A stretch of DNA of 56,903 nucleotides from Bacteroidales bacterium (GTDB lineage Bacteria > Bacteroidota > Bacteroidia > Bacteroidales > UBA932), in contig JAEETP010000008.1 of the NCBI GenBank assembly GCA_016290415.1, positions 1 through 56,903 on the forward strand, read 5' to 3'. The translations under genes and the position numbers were made by a program. The notes under the pieces were generated by a model, which worked only from the letters and a program-made list of their open reading frames with translations, did not search any database and was not told where the DNA came from. Below, piece by piece: positions 56,785 to 56,903 of this stretch. The number at the start of each line of letters is the position of its first letter. Within the stretch, counting starts at the first letter, position 1.

Positions 56785-56903
56785 CTTTATCACGAAGCTC
56801 TCGGGCTATTAGTACAGATCGGCTTTGACATTACTGCCTTTACACCTTCTGCCTATCAACGTGGTAGTCTCCCACGACCCTCTATGGAAATCTCATCTTG
56901 AAG
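56785..56903 (-). rRNA. rrl: 23S ribosomal RNA, 3' end only
   Basis: The minus strand reads GTCGTGGGAGAC, CACGTTGATAGGC, GGTGTAAAG and CAGTAATG, then TACTAATAGCCCGAG, the conserved final ~120 nt of bacterial 23S rRNA, Bacteroidales-like. The gene continues beyond the window. The 3' end is placed approximately. Confidence 0.93.

Overview
The window reads as a chromosomal segment of a Bacteroidota bacterium, most likely an uncultured or gut-type member of the Bacteroidales. The evidence is repeated promoter boxes of the form TAnnTTTG (Bacteroidetes sigma-70 type), a SusC/SusD pair, a fused FeoA-FeoB, lipoproteins with acidic residues after the lipid cysteine, a Porin_10-type outer-membrane protein, and 5S/23S rRNA ends of Bacteroidales character. 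Almost everything is dense core-genome coding; no transposase, phage gene or CRISPR array was seen.

Layout. 1-2.2 kb: 3' end of a GH78-like rhamnosidase gene and ettA. 2.2-7.6 kb (minus): small barrel protein, lytic transglycosylase translationally coupled to a zeta-like kinase, TIGR02757 gene, and the FeoAB iron transporter with its Cys-rich partner. 7.6-11.2 kb (minus): slyD-serB-ABC exporter. 11.4-15.2 kb (plus): hsp20 and a large surface lipoprotein with seven Big_2 Ig-like repeats and a C-terminal NUC nuclease. 15.2-21.7 kb (minus): a short SusC/SusD pair, a Fur-family regulator and a Zn/Cd-type P-type ATPase, apparently one metal locus. 21.8-24.6 kb: M16 protease. 24.7-29.8 kb (plus): aminotransferase, tsaD, FAD oxidoreductase, small lipoprotein, aquaporin. 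29.9-32.4 kb (minus): pdxA-rnhA-pfkA. 32.5-35.5 kb (plus): recG-nfo. 35.5-38.2 kb (minus): purine nucleoside phosphorylase, mtnA, YycJ-like hydrolase. 38.2-43.8 kb: unknown protein, glnS, yicC, nitroreductase, recQ. 43.8-46.2 kb: two divergent PagL-like paralogues. 46.2-47.9 kb: pckA. 47.9-54.7 kb (minus): porin, MltF-like transglycosylase, LolC/E-like permease, an AmgK-like kinase fused to a RapZ C-terminal domain, and a MurU-like nucleotidyltransferase. 54.7-56.9 kb: S37-type peptidase, tRNA-Pro(CGG), a structured spacer, then 5S and the 3' end of 23S rRNA on the minus strand.

The most interesting points are: (i) the kinase-RapZ fusion in an operon that looks built for cell-wall sugar salvage; (ii) the SusCD-Fur-ATPase locus with a perfect 7-1-7 palindrome at the ATPase promoter; (iii) mirror-image divergent promoters whose -7 boxes are 11-12 bp apart in five of seven divergent intergenic regions; (iv) many -7 boxes lying 4-8 bp from the start codon, implying leaderless mRNAs; (v) the surface nuclease lipoprotein; and (vi) the inverted PagL-like duplication. 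All functions are inferred by reading translated sequence; no database search was possible.
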